Shown: positions 11,500-21,700 of the stretch, piece by piece
How the letters are laid out: each line of letters starts with the position of its first letter
Position numbering within the stretch: the first letter of the stretch is position 1
NCBI GenBank assembly: GCA_944472155.2
Contig: OX235275.1
Location: 25,136,436-25,200,435, forward strand
DNA: 64,000 nucleotides
Direction: 5' to 3'
From: Trichobilharzia szidati
Taxonomy: Eukaryota; Platyhelminthes; Trematoda; Strigeidida; Schistosomatidae
Notes under the pieces: model-generated
The model's input: only the letters and a program-made list of their open reading frames with translations
What the model was told of the DNA's origin: nothing
The model's database searches: none
Made by a program: the position numbers and the translations under genes

Positions 11500-11896
11500 A
11501 AGGCGTGTTTGTCATTGGATTGCCGACCGATGGGTTAAGTAAGGTAAAAAACAAAGTCCATTCATAGTTCTATACTGCCTCATCTCGTGGATACAGAACA
11601 CCAATGGGATGTTCACAAGTTGGTTTTCAAAGTTACCTACTGGATACCAAATAATCCTTATTTTACCTCAACAGCTCGTCTGCTGAGGCTATCATAAGCT
11701 ACATTAGGAAGCCTAACTTATATATATGCAGAATAAGAAGTTAGTTCAGACACTTTTCTTACCTTAGCCGTTAATCATGATTTCACCAATGCTTAATTTG
11801 CTGTAGACATTTCCTTAATTTCATTTGATATTCTACTTACTATTCCATTGTTATAGTTATCGTAACTGTTGCATTTTTCTTCAAGTGTGGTAATTT
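11500..11896 (+). mobile_element. Penelope-like element 3' end (lineage 2)
   Basis: Collinear with the right arm of the PLE at 43109-44590: TAATAAGGCGTG, GTTCTATACTGCCTCAT, AAATAATCCTTATTTTACCT, AAGCCTAACTTATATATATG, and terminal CAAGTGTGGTAATTTC. The protein end corresponding to LVQTLSLPWLS is recognisable but broken. Another PLE insertion abuts its right end. Confidence 0.75.
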
Positions 11897-13144
11897 CATT
11901 ATAATAAATGTGTTTTGTATTTCCCAATGAATGAATGAAAAACAAAACGATATTGTCGTTGTTTTTACTGACGTTTCGCTATTTAATGCTGCTGCTAATA
12001 GCTTTATCAAAGTAGCCATATTAAACCGGAATTTACAAAATCTCAGCATATATATAAGAAAGAGTTAAGGGGTGAGAAAATAGACTTAGGTCAAGTTAAA
12101 AGAACATATTGAAAGTGAAAATATCAATGAAGATCACTAAACCAAATAACAAAGGTAATAGTACATCTGTTATGATATCAAAACAAAGTTTACTAACTTG
12201 ATCATCGTTCGTCAGTATGGGGTCATTTTTCGTTGTTATGTTGGTCAATTGGTAAAGATAACAAAACCAGGTGTAGATTGTTGGATTTGATCAGTGTGTA
12301 AAATTATAAAACCTGTGTGTGTTAACATAGTGAACTTGCTTATCACATTCGTGTTGATTTTGTCGCTTCATGGGGGAGGGGAGTGAGGTGTTGTAACCAG
12401 GTCAGATTCTGTTTTAGTCCATCATTCCTATTCAGACAATTTGGATTCCACTTGATATTAAGTGCCTCTGATATTAGACGTTGTTTGGGATTTCTGAAGT
12501 TTTTCTGGATTATTTCAATATTGTCAAAATCAATTTTGTGGCCTGATTCTAAAGCTTGTAGACGGACTATGGCTGATGATTTTTCAAACTTTTCTAGTTC
12601 ACGAACTGGATTTCTCGTTGGTCGAACAGATGCTCTAGGTGTTCATTTATTCTCATTTTGATTACTCTCTAGCGATGTTTGTCCGATGTATGTCGCATCA
12701 CATTCCAAGCATTTCATTTTATAGACACAATTAGAAAGAGAATCTTTAGGGATTTGGTCTTTTATATGGACAAGTTTGTTTCGCAGTGTCCCTGATGTTT
12801 GGAAGAAAACTCTAATGACCCCATACTGACGAACGATGATCAAGTTAGTAAACTTTGTTTTGATATCATAACAGATGTACTATTACTTTTGTTATTTGGT
12901 TTAGTGATCTTCATTGTTATTTTCACTTTCAATATGTCCCTTCAAATTGACCTAAGTCTATTTTCTTACCTCTTAACTCTTTCTTATATATATGCTGAGA
13001 TTTTGTAAATTCCGGTTTAATATGGCTACTTTGATAAAGCTATTAGCAGCAGCATTAAATAGCGAAACGTCAGTAAAAACAACGACAATATCGTTTTGTT
13101 TTTCATTCATTCATTGGGAAATACAAAACACATTTATTATAATG
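11897..13144 (-). mobile_element. Penelope-like element (lineage 4) with inverted terminal copies
   Basis: Two 331-base arms, 11897-12227 and 12814-13144, are nearly perfect reverse complements and enclose 586 bases. The centre codes on the minus strand: VIRVFFQTSGTLRNKLVHIK, then CVYKMKCLECDATYIGQTSL (12643-12843), the CxxC plus YIGQT start of a PLE GIY-YIG nuclease. Both arms contain the same short frame (MLRFCKFRFNMATLIKLLAA). A plus-strand relative is at 46560-47430, and a 3' piece at 48485-48762. RT motifs are missing, so the copy cannot move on its own. Confidence 0.8.
13031..13071 (+). ncRNA. hammerhead-ribozyme-like relic in PLE arm
   Basis: Core-like order in the right arm: TTGATAA (two mismatches to CTGATGA), a helix II candidate GCTATT/AATAGC, then GAAACGTC. 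PLE terminal repeats are known to carry minimal hammerheads. This one has substitutions at conserved core positions, so I call it a relic. The inverted copy is in the left arm. Confidence 0.45.
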
Positions 13145-13195
13145 AATATCATACACCCAATGCCCAAATTTTTTCAAAGTGTTAACAGTAAATGC

Positions 13196-14700
13196 GGTTA
13201 TTCCACTTGAAACTCTCCGAAAATCTTCCGATAGAATTAGTGTCCGTCTCCATAGTTGCATCCACAGGATCAGTGGAATGGTTGACACGATGCTGAATAC
13301 AACCCAGAGATGACAACTGGTTGAATCCCCTCCACATTGGTCAGTATGTATATAGTAGGAATCACCGGAAAATCATGATCATCTTACGATTTATCATGTG
13401 ATTCATCTTGTCGTCGGAGGACTGTAAAATATGATCACCTTTTTCTCACCTTGCTCTCGGTCAGAATGTCAATCAATCAGAATATTTATTTTCTCCTAAC
13501 TTAGTCGAATCGCCTACCAATCAAAAAAAAACTATTTTTATTGCCCTGGGCCGATTTTAACGTGGTAAGAAAAATATATATATATATGACGTGTTTTTCT
13601 TGATAAATATCGTATCCTAACGTCCAAAGACCAGTCTTTGTAATTCCATTATGGGTAAATTTTGTTTTGATAAAGTCTCACAGAGTTATACAGTAATGTT
13701 TACTGATGACCACGTTTCGAGCACAATTTATTGCTACTCATAATCATATCAAGGTAATCATCACACGACTTCCTAAATTCATTTATATAGTTCCATTGTT
13801 TTTCATCACTTGATTTGATTGGTAGTAATATTTTCCATATTTCGGGTATGAGTGATGAATCATTCCTGTTGCATGTGTTGGGTGTAGATTCCGTCGATGA
13901 ACAAGGATTCAGTAATCAACCTCTCTCTCCACCTACCTAGATTACTACTTTTTAGAATTTTAACCCTCTCCCACCCTATTGTGTGGTTGTGTGTTAATGC
14001 ATACAGTGCAATGAGGTGCTGAGTTTTTTTCTAAATTAATTATCTTTGTGGGATTAATCATTCTTACCTTAGCTAAATTCTTATGTTCTGACAATCTGAC
14101 TACCCCTGACCTACTAGTTTGACCTATGTAGTTGACTTGAATCACGGTCACTGCAAGGTATTTTGTAAATTATATTATTTTATCTAATTGGGTCAGCTGG
14201 GTCCTTTAACCTACAGAGTTTGTCCCTGAGTGAGTTTGTAGGTTTAAATGTCACTTAATCCTTGTTCATCGAATCTACACCCAACACATGCAACAGGAAT
14301 GATTCATCACTCATACCCGAAATATGGAAAATATTACTACCAATCAAATCAAGTGATGAAAAACAATGGAACTATATAAATGAATTTAGGAAGTCGTGTG
14401 ATTACCTTGATATGATTATGAGTAGCAATAAATTGTGCTCGAATGTGGTCATCAGTAAACATTACTGTATAACTCTGTGAGACTTTATCAAAACAAAATT
14501 TACCCATAATGGAATTACACTCTATCACAGTGCACAAGTTTTATTCTTATACCAGTCTTTGTCTTTTGATACTTACGTGGCTCAGTGAATTGGAAGGTAC
14601 CACAGGCAAATACTTATTTCAGCCAGGCGCATTCACAACAGAGGTGACTACGGTTCTCATTCACTTCAGTATCAGTTATAAGAAATTGGCGACGGAGTTA
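13196..14700 (+). repeat. interspersed repeat R1, copy 2 (split by a PLE)
   Basis: Two parts, 13196-13629 and 14551-14700, match the copy at 7640-8559 in order. The PLE at 13642-14550 lies between them. The sequence ACCAGTCTTTGT occurs on both sides, while copy 1 has it once (8465-8476), so copy 1 serves as the empty-site reference. Confidence 0.65.
13642..14550 (-). mobile_element. complete insertion of a truncated PLE (lineage 5), inverted ends, 12-bp target duplication
   Basis: The 909-base insertion is bounded by a perfect duplication, ACCAGTCTTTGT, at 13630-13641 and 14551-14562. Arms at 13642-13909 and 14257-14516 are reverse complements. The right end continues 34 bases further (to TTTTATTCTTAT). 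The 347-base centre has minus-strand coding similarity: YIGQTSRSGVVRLSEHKNLA (13960-14151), the GIY-YIG part. There is no RT. Arms contain a hammerhead-like relic (compare 61932-61968). The matching target duplication shows that the whole palindromic unit, not two separate elements, was inserted. Confidence 0.85.
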
Positions 14701-14816
14701 TTTTAGTAAACTGAAGTTATAGCAGCAGTATTTATCTCCAAAATGCTGGTTGTATTGATTTAGTGTCATAGTATCTTAGTCACACTAATTAATCCATTAT
14801 TATTAACATAGTAGTT

Positions 14817-15110
14817 AAATTTAATTGGTGGATGGTGACTAGCAGTGGAATCCAGGACAACGCGCATTTCGTCCCACTTGGGACTCTTCAACTACTGGAT
14901 GTACCTGCATTTCCCAGTGAGTGATGATGTTCCCACCGAGGCTCGAAGCCAGTGCCCATAGTTTCAAACGCCAAAGCGTTATCCACTAGACCAATTAAAT
15001 ACTAATTAAATGCCCAGACATCGTCGAAGCATCTGCTCAAGAAGCCGACATGTCAACCTGAGACCGAGCACTTCGGTCCAATCAATCGACGGGAAAATCT
15101 AAAATTCAGT
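14817..15110 (-). repeat. tRNA-related SINE with hammerhead-like segment (foldback family, copy A)
   Basis: On the minus strand it has an A-box-like TGGTCTAGTGGATAACG, a B-box-like GGCTTCGAGCC, then GAAGAGTCCCAAGTGGGACG and GAAATG, resembling hammerhead helix II and the start of GAAA. The plus-strand right end is GGGAAAATCTAAAATTC. Related copies at 22337-22585 and 29878-30275 share the ends but differ in the middle, with a palindromic arm in place of the tRNA-like part (see findings). Confidence 0.65.
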
Positions 15111-15424
15111 TAAAATAGTAGTTAAATGCTTGATATCTTCGCAGAACTCACTAACCAAATCTCTACTAAGGTGGATGTGATTTCTATTTGGAATGACCAA
15201 CCAAAGCGTTCAGTTGATGTGTTTGTTTCTTCAAGGTCAACCTTAAAAAAGTATCTTGACTGTGTCTGTGATAATTCAATCTCTCCTGAGTGTTTGATAT
15301 GATTTTGATGTGCACCAGTTTATGAGGTGGGCTGGGGTGAAGGTAGCAAAGGTTTAGTCAGGCACTCAACATTTGGCTCATATTTAACTTACAACCTTCA
15401 CTTCCCTTCTGTTTTATATTACTT
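15111..15424. other. unassigned 0.3 kb
   Basis: No element or coding signal is recognised between the SINE and the non-LTR fragment. Part may be unrecognised 5' sequence of the latter. Confidence 0.35.
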
Positions 15425-16675
15425 TGATAGCATCATCGTAGATATACTAATGGACTTAACCCTGATTGACTTCAGCAACTGAGGGAGTGATTTGTTACCA
15501 GGGTATAATTTCATTGATTTAGCAGATGCAGATGATATAGTCCTTCTACGTGAAGACTCTGACAGAATGCGGAGTCTTCTGAACACCTTAAGCAGTGTGA
15601 TCTTCGAATATTTGGCATGCAATTTACTGCCGTCAAATGTAAGATGAAGCTACAAGACTGGACTCTACTGGACTACATTGACTCTTAGCTTAAAGGTAGG
15701 CAGGAGTGAAGCGTTGGCTGAGCCTGTTGACCAATTCACTCATTTGAAGGGGAGTTGCACCACCCAGCCTTAGCGGGTTGATCGCTGACGAAATCTCAGC
15801 ATGGATACGGAAGACTAGTTTCTCATATGTCAACTTACGCCATCTCTGGCATAGACGTGATATCCAGCTGGCTGTCTACCAAAGGGCGTGTGTACTGCTC
15901 AGTAGTCCGCTCTGTCCTCCTTTATGGCTGGCTGTGAGTGAGACATGACCATTGATTGAAAGTGGAAGGCATGAAAAGGTCAGCTCGCTAGCTGACTAGC
16001 TGTCTTTGATCACAGGTGTCTGTGTTCTATCTATGTCAGGTGGTATAATAGGGTGAGTAATACTGAAGTGAGGTGTAGTTCGAGTGCTAGGTAAGCAGGA
16101 GGGAAAATCAATCGACGAGATTGTGTGAAGCAGCTGCATCGATTGAGATGTTTAGAAGATGTGGAACGCCTAGCCATCGCCTTCCTCGACAACGGGCAAT
16201 TTTAGCTAAATGACACTGGATGCATCAGGTTGGAAAAGAGTTAGTTAGCTAGTGGTGGTCAAACGAAAATATGGCTTCATCAGTCAATGAAATCCACAAC
16301 AGTTATTTTAAGCCAGCCAGGCAGTCACGTAGGGAGGTGTAGACTTCCTGACTGGTTAGGGTCGTCGGTATGGTTAGAACCAATGACGGCTGGAGACAAT
16401 TGGTGATATGGCTCAAAGTCATCCTTGTCAATGCCTGGCACTGGTGCATTCCATCTCTGTGATCTGTCATATCCAAAAGATCTCTATTGATCTTCCATAT
16501 TACTACTATTCTTTTTCCCTCACACTTTTCTTTATAGTTAGTCTTCCAAATCTCTCTTTACTCTTTTCTCTTGCTTTGTGTCCTACAAGGTGGGAGTGTG
16601 ACAATTCAAACTGCTGCACATCTGTGCAAATTTATACGTTGAAACCAGTTGGTCAGTGAGTCGGTCAGTTACTTT
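15425..16675 (+). pseudogene. second non-LTR retrotransposon lineage, RT end and C-terminus
   Basis: The plus strand holds the end of a non-LTR RT. LADADDIVLLREDSDRMRSL at 15516-15575 contains the ADD of the catalytic FADD box (with an inserted-looking A-D). FDHRC follows near 16007, and LHRLRCLEDVE-like text at 16135-16170 matches the minus-strand fragment at 4741-5305. Stops and frameshifts are frequent. The last frame, 16408-16659, runs into the 3' region. It is dead and 5'-truncated. Confidence 0.7.
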
Positions 16676-16906
16676 GATAACAACATCGGTGATACATTAG
16701 AACAAAATAGAAGCAGAATACAATTCGTTACTATCTCAAATCAAATATATATATATATGTTTGTATTTGTATATATATAATCTTCCTTTCACTTAGTAGG
16801 AAGATGAAAGTTCCTGAAATTCATGATCTCTTCATGTTCTTCGACTTTATCACCATCTATTGATGCTTCCAATTCTTTATTTTTGTTGTAATTACATCTA
16901 AGGTTC

Positions 16907-16954
<48 letters not shown>

Positions 16955-18346
16955 GAAAATGTAAAATTTGGTAGGATTCTATGTGTGTATACAGCAGGGA
17001 AATAAAATGTTAAATGTGGGTAAAATCATTTAAGCCAGATTTAAAAACAAAAACTGGGAAAAGAAATAAAGCGGTGAATTTGAAAAATCTACACGCACAC
17101 ACATGGCGAGAGAAAAAAAGTAGAGAAAGAAGAGAGAAAAACAAAATCTGCAGAAAAAAAACCAAACATTCCCAACACCGTTGCCAATAACAACAATAAA
17201 AGTGATGCAAAACTTGTCAAGGATATTGTACAATTAATTCTAAGCTATGTAACTTTAATTTGTCTACATTCATGCTTTTTATACACGTCTTCTTGAATAT
17301 ACATATAACCTAGAACAATGATTAATTAATTAATCAATCGATTGTTTAATTAACGCGCGACTAGCTGATTTCAAGGTCACAACGGCTTCTATTTAATGCA
17401 TTTAAACAAACATGTTGTTCTGAATATCTCCTAGCCTGTTCATCTTATTCTTAAAAATACTAGCAACTATATTTAAGAAAAAAGAAGAAGGGGCAAAATG
17501 TTATCACCAGGATTTTTGAATATTTTATCTTAGTTTGAAAAATGATTTGTGTTTAAAATTGCTGAGTATATAATTTGTTTAAATATATATATATATATAT
17601 TGTCTGCGTCAAGGTCAATATGGAATATTGACTTCTTTTATATCGATTTGTTTCATTCAGTGTACAAAGAGAAGGGTATATAAAAGGAAACTGGAGGAGG
17701 ATAGAAATAAAACAAGGTCAGGAAGCATGAGTGCGTTAGTGTGTGTGTGTGTGGGTGTGTATGTTGGTGGAGAGGAGAGAATTACTGTGAATGACAAATA
17801 GATCTAGTTCAATGGTATTTCGGTTGTGTTTTTCTTTAATAAAAAGCGCAATTGCACCTCTACTTCTAGCCTACGGGATTCGAACAACAACAACAACAAT
17901 AAGAAAAATGCCTAATTAAACAAACAAAAATAAAAGCGATTGCTTTTAGAAGAAGAAAAAGAAGAAAGAGGGAAGCTACTTATCCGAAATGATTGCGTAT
18001 ACATCTTGTCAATAATGCATACTGTTTTTGAAGGTCTTTGGAGTGAGGGCAATTTTAGAGATCACCATTTGTCGCTATGATTATAATTACTATCATTATT
18101 ATTATTATTAATAAAAGTAATGTTATTCTCCTATAACTAAGGCAAACTAAGGCAGAGAAAAATGAGCCCGCCATATACAGAATGTTTAGTTGAATGTTTC
18201 AATAGGTATGCATGGTGATGGTAGATACATCGAACATTGAAAAGCAAAATTTCTTTTGTGCATATATATATATATACATATAAACGAATATAGGTCTATA
18301 TAAATATAAATATATATATATATGCCAGGCACTTGTATTCTAATAT
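16676..18346. other. 3' flank of the host gene: AT-rich DNA with TA microsatellites
   Basis: This lies just downstream (on the minus strand) of the host stop codon and should hold the 3' UTR. TA runs occur at about 16748-16760, 16913-16952, 17584-17600 and 18264-18322. One minus-strand AATAAA (plus TTTATT) is near 16878, but it is 1.4 kb from the stop and I do not rely on it. No transposon protein is seen, in contrast to the introns. Confidence 0.45.
16913..16952. repeat. (TA)n microsatellite, about 20 units
   Basis: An uninterrupted TA dinucleotide run of about 40 bases, the longest pure tract in the window. Confidence 0.9.
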
Positions 18347-18747
18347 TTAGGCTTCATATTCATAAATAACATCTGTAGTCGACACTTTAGGCATAGTTTG
18401 TTCATCTGATGAACGTATTTGTGACTGACTACTTCTCGAGGAATTGACAAATTGTTTATGATGATGATGATGTTGATGCTGATGTAAATGATGTCGTGGA
18501 GAGGAAGATGACAGTGGTGGTGAAGGTTTTTGTGATGATTGTGGTCTGTAAGATGTTTGACGACTAGTTGCCGAACGTATTCCATGCGGTTCATATGGAT
18601 ATACAGTGACTTTAATTGTTTCATCGTGAAGTAACGAAGTGGATGGTGTGGCGAAATGTCTTTGTGATGTTGATGATGTTGGGGATGGGGATGGTGATGG
18701 GGATGATGTTTCTGTTTCTGATAGAGATGTTGAATTTACTGGAGAGT
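18347..18747 (-). CDS. host gene, last coding exon
   Basis: The acceptor is TTTTTTAG just above 18747 and the stop codon is TAA at 18347-18349. The frame set by the previous exon stays open for 133 codons. It has a Ser/Pro/Thr run (SPSPSPSPTSSTS), the ordered-looking piece ETIKVTVYPYEPHG, a His run, and the end STTDVIYEYEA. A 94-codon frame in another register at 18340-18624 is a shadow. The compact end, less repetitive than its surroundings, may be a binding site for a cytoplasmic partner. It does not match a PDZ ligand. Confidence 0.75.
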
Positions 18748-21700
18748 CTAAAAAAGTGAGAATACATGAGAAACAGAGAAGAAAAAAAAGATGAAATAAT
18801 AATAGTGTGGTGGTGTCATACAGACAATGTGCGCCAACGGAATATTATTTCCACATATTCCCACAGTTCAATTCGGCATTAGCAACAGAATGCAATATAT
18901 CCATGTGAACATTCTATTTAATGCTAGAGACAGAATACTTCTCCCAAGGTTATATACTGCATTACCAACAGAATACTATGTATATTTCGATGTAGTTGTG
19001 TTCTCTGAGCTAACTGGATGGTTTATTTGAGAAGCTTTCAAAGTTATCTATCGTATTCCATTGAGTCTTTCGAACGATATCAGAACCAGTCTTTTACACC
19101 TAGCCGAAGCTATGGGAATTAATTCGAGAGAACAATCCTAGTCTTTGCATACAACAAAAGAAGTTTGTTCTACCTTTGTCTCTCCCTTGGTTGCCTAGGT
19201 GAATTCTATTCAAAACCCTCCCACCCTTTCTTATTTTCCATCTCCTTCTTACTTTAATAATTTTTATTTAAACTCTGATTATCGTTCCACTTCACCTTTT
19301 AAGATTTGACCTAATTTATTTATACACTTATATGCATATACTATGTTTGTTATTCTTATCACCTGCATAAACCTTATTATCAATATTTTGTTATCATTAT
19401 AATCATCGTTATTAATTTCGTTCAAAACATTCACCACATTATATTATTATTATTATTTGATTCCCAAAATCACCGTCATTGGTTAGACTTTTATATATAA
19501 ATCTATGTAAATTAGAGTAAAGCCTGAAGAAGATCTAATTGAAAACAGCAATATTGTTCGCTTATATGTCTTGTTCTAGTATTATATATAGGAAGATTTA
19601 AAGAAGGGAAGAGAATACAAATTGAATAGACATAGATCTGGCTTCTCTGTTTTGATAGCCAAAGAAGGCTTCAGCAACGCAGATGAGTCAGGTACGCAGT
19701 GATCTGAGTAAATTACTTTTTGCCTTGTAGATGACTTTAAAGGCGGAGGCTATAGAGATAGTGTGACCATTATCGACCAGATGTTCAATGATCGCGCTTC
19801 TTATTGCTCCACTTCCACCTCTTCGTAACCACGCAGGATAGTGTTCTCACACCCACTTGGACAAAACTCGAGTCGAACTACCTATACACCTAGCTGCACA
19901 CGATCAGGTGGATTGATAAACGCTTATAGAGTTAGTCAAAAGTGGGATCTCGTCTTTCAGGTTTTTGAACAGTAATGGTCGACTGGTGAAGGCTAACCTC
20001 AAGGATGTATCAGGGAATGTTCTATTCTATATATGACATTAAGTGTTTTGCTACTTGACATTTAAATATGATTATAATCACAAATATTTTAATTGCATTT
20101 CATACTACTATCATTATTTTGTCCATTCACACCTATGATTAAATTCCCTCACCGGATATAACTTCTTAAAAACCATATATATATATATAATAAATTCGTT
20201 CAAAAGAGTCTCTGCGCTGAAGCGCTTATTTTGATTTTCTATACATTACAATTTGCGTCGGTGGTATAGTGGTTAGGACCCTCGCCGACCATGCACATGG
20301 TCCGGGGTTCGATCCCCGGCCGACGCACTCCTTTACCTCGTTGAGCCAGAAATAATGCTGGTAAAGAGGAAAGGTTGGGCATGAGGTTAGCAACCCCATC
20401 CTGTAAAAATTAAACACTGTTACAGAAACTTCAAGCCACTAGCTTGAAGCCCTATGTTCCACTAGGAACGTGAAGGAAAAAAAAATGTTACAATGGGAAT
20501 TTTCCATGAAATCGCTGCAAACCTACACTTACTACTCATTTTTAAATCAGTAGTATATGTTTAATTATACAAAAAACAGCAAATGTTTCAGAAAGGAATA
20601 GCATTCAACTTACTTTCTGGTGAAAATTTCTCTGAATCATCTACATCTGTATCATCATCTTCTGGTTGAATGAAGTCGGAATTTTCATCATTCGAATTTG
20701 TTTGTGAAAGAGTTTCCTCCTCTTCAGCCTCCTCCATGTCGTCCTCGCCGTTGTCCTCTTCCCCTTCTTCTCCTCCTGCACCTCGTCTTTCATAGTCAAC
20801 ATATGAATGTTCTTTACTGCTCTCTTCATGTTCATTATTATTATTATTATTAGTGCTATTATTATCACTACCAATTCCCTTATGACAAGCCGTATGCAGG
20901 TCGTCAGCAGTTGGGATTAAATTATTAGAATGCTGAACTGAAGTAATCATTCGTTTGTTGGCCGGTTTCTCGCCGCTGTCATTATTATTACTATTATTAT
21001 TATTATTATCATTATCACTATTATTATTGGATCGATAAAGCATCAAATGATGATGTTGAGGATGTGGTTGATGTAGATGGTGATGACGATAGGCAGGATT
21101 TAAAAATATTTGTGAATGACCTTCACCACTACTGTTCATACTGTTGGTACCATCATTATCATCACTACGATCAGTAGTTGTGCCGGTGATTGTTGAACAA
21201 GATGAAGGTGAAATAGGCCTAGTCTGTGATACTGAAGGAATTGACGCATTAATGATACGTGGACGTTTTGCTTGTGGTGGTTTAAAATCTCTACCACGTA
21301 ATGGTGTAGGCTGTGCAGCAATACCTATAAATCCAATTGTTATTCCAGGATTACTAGGTGACAGGCTGTCAGTAGTCCCAGAAGTTATAGTTGTAGTTGT
21401 ATGGATGAGATTACTCTTTGCATCATTGTTATTATTATTATTAGTAGTAGTATGTGTAGTAATCCAATGATGATAATCTTTGTGTTTATGTCTTGACAAA
21501 TGTCGATGTCCATTCACATCAGGCATACTCACATAGGTAGCTGATCTTTTTATCCGATTCAATTGGTCATGACTATTATTCACAGAGTATAAATAACACT
21601 TTGGTATAGAAGAAGGCAGTGTAGGTTTCATCATTCTATGCAAATATTGTCGCCCAGTCGAATGTGAATCAGATAAAATGTGTAGAATTGACTGTCGGGG

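Noticed and set aside
16878..16883. Poly(A) signal of the host gene
   Set aside because: A lone AATAAA on the minus strand 1.4 kb from the stop in very AT-rich DNA is not informative.
18340..18624. 94-codon minus-strand gene
   Set aside because: Shadow frame of the last host exon, which is read in another register.
20255..20326. Functional tRNA gene
   Set aside because: Acceptor and T arms are perfect, but the anticodon region forms GACCA/TGGTC with a six-base loop, and the unit is the head of a repeated SINE with an RTE-like tail.
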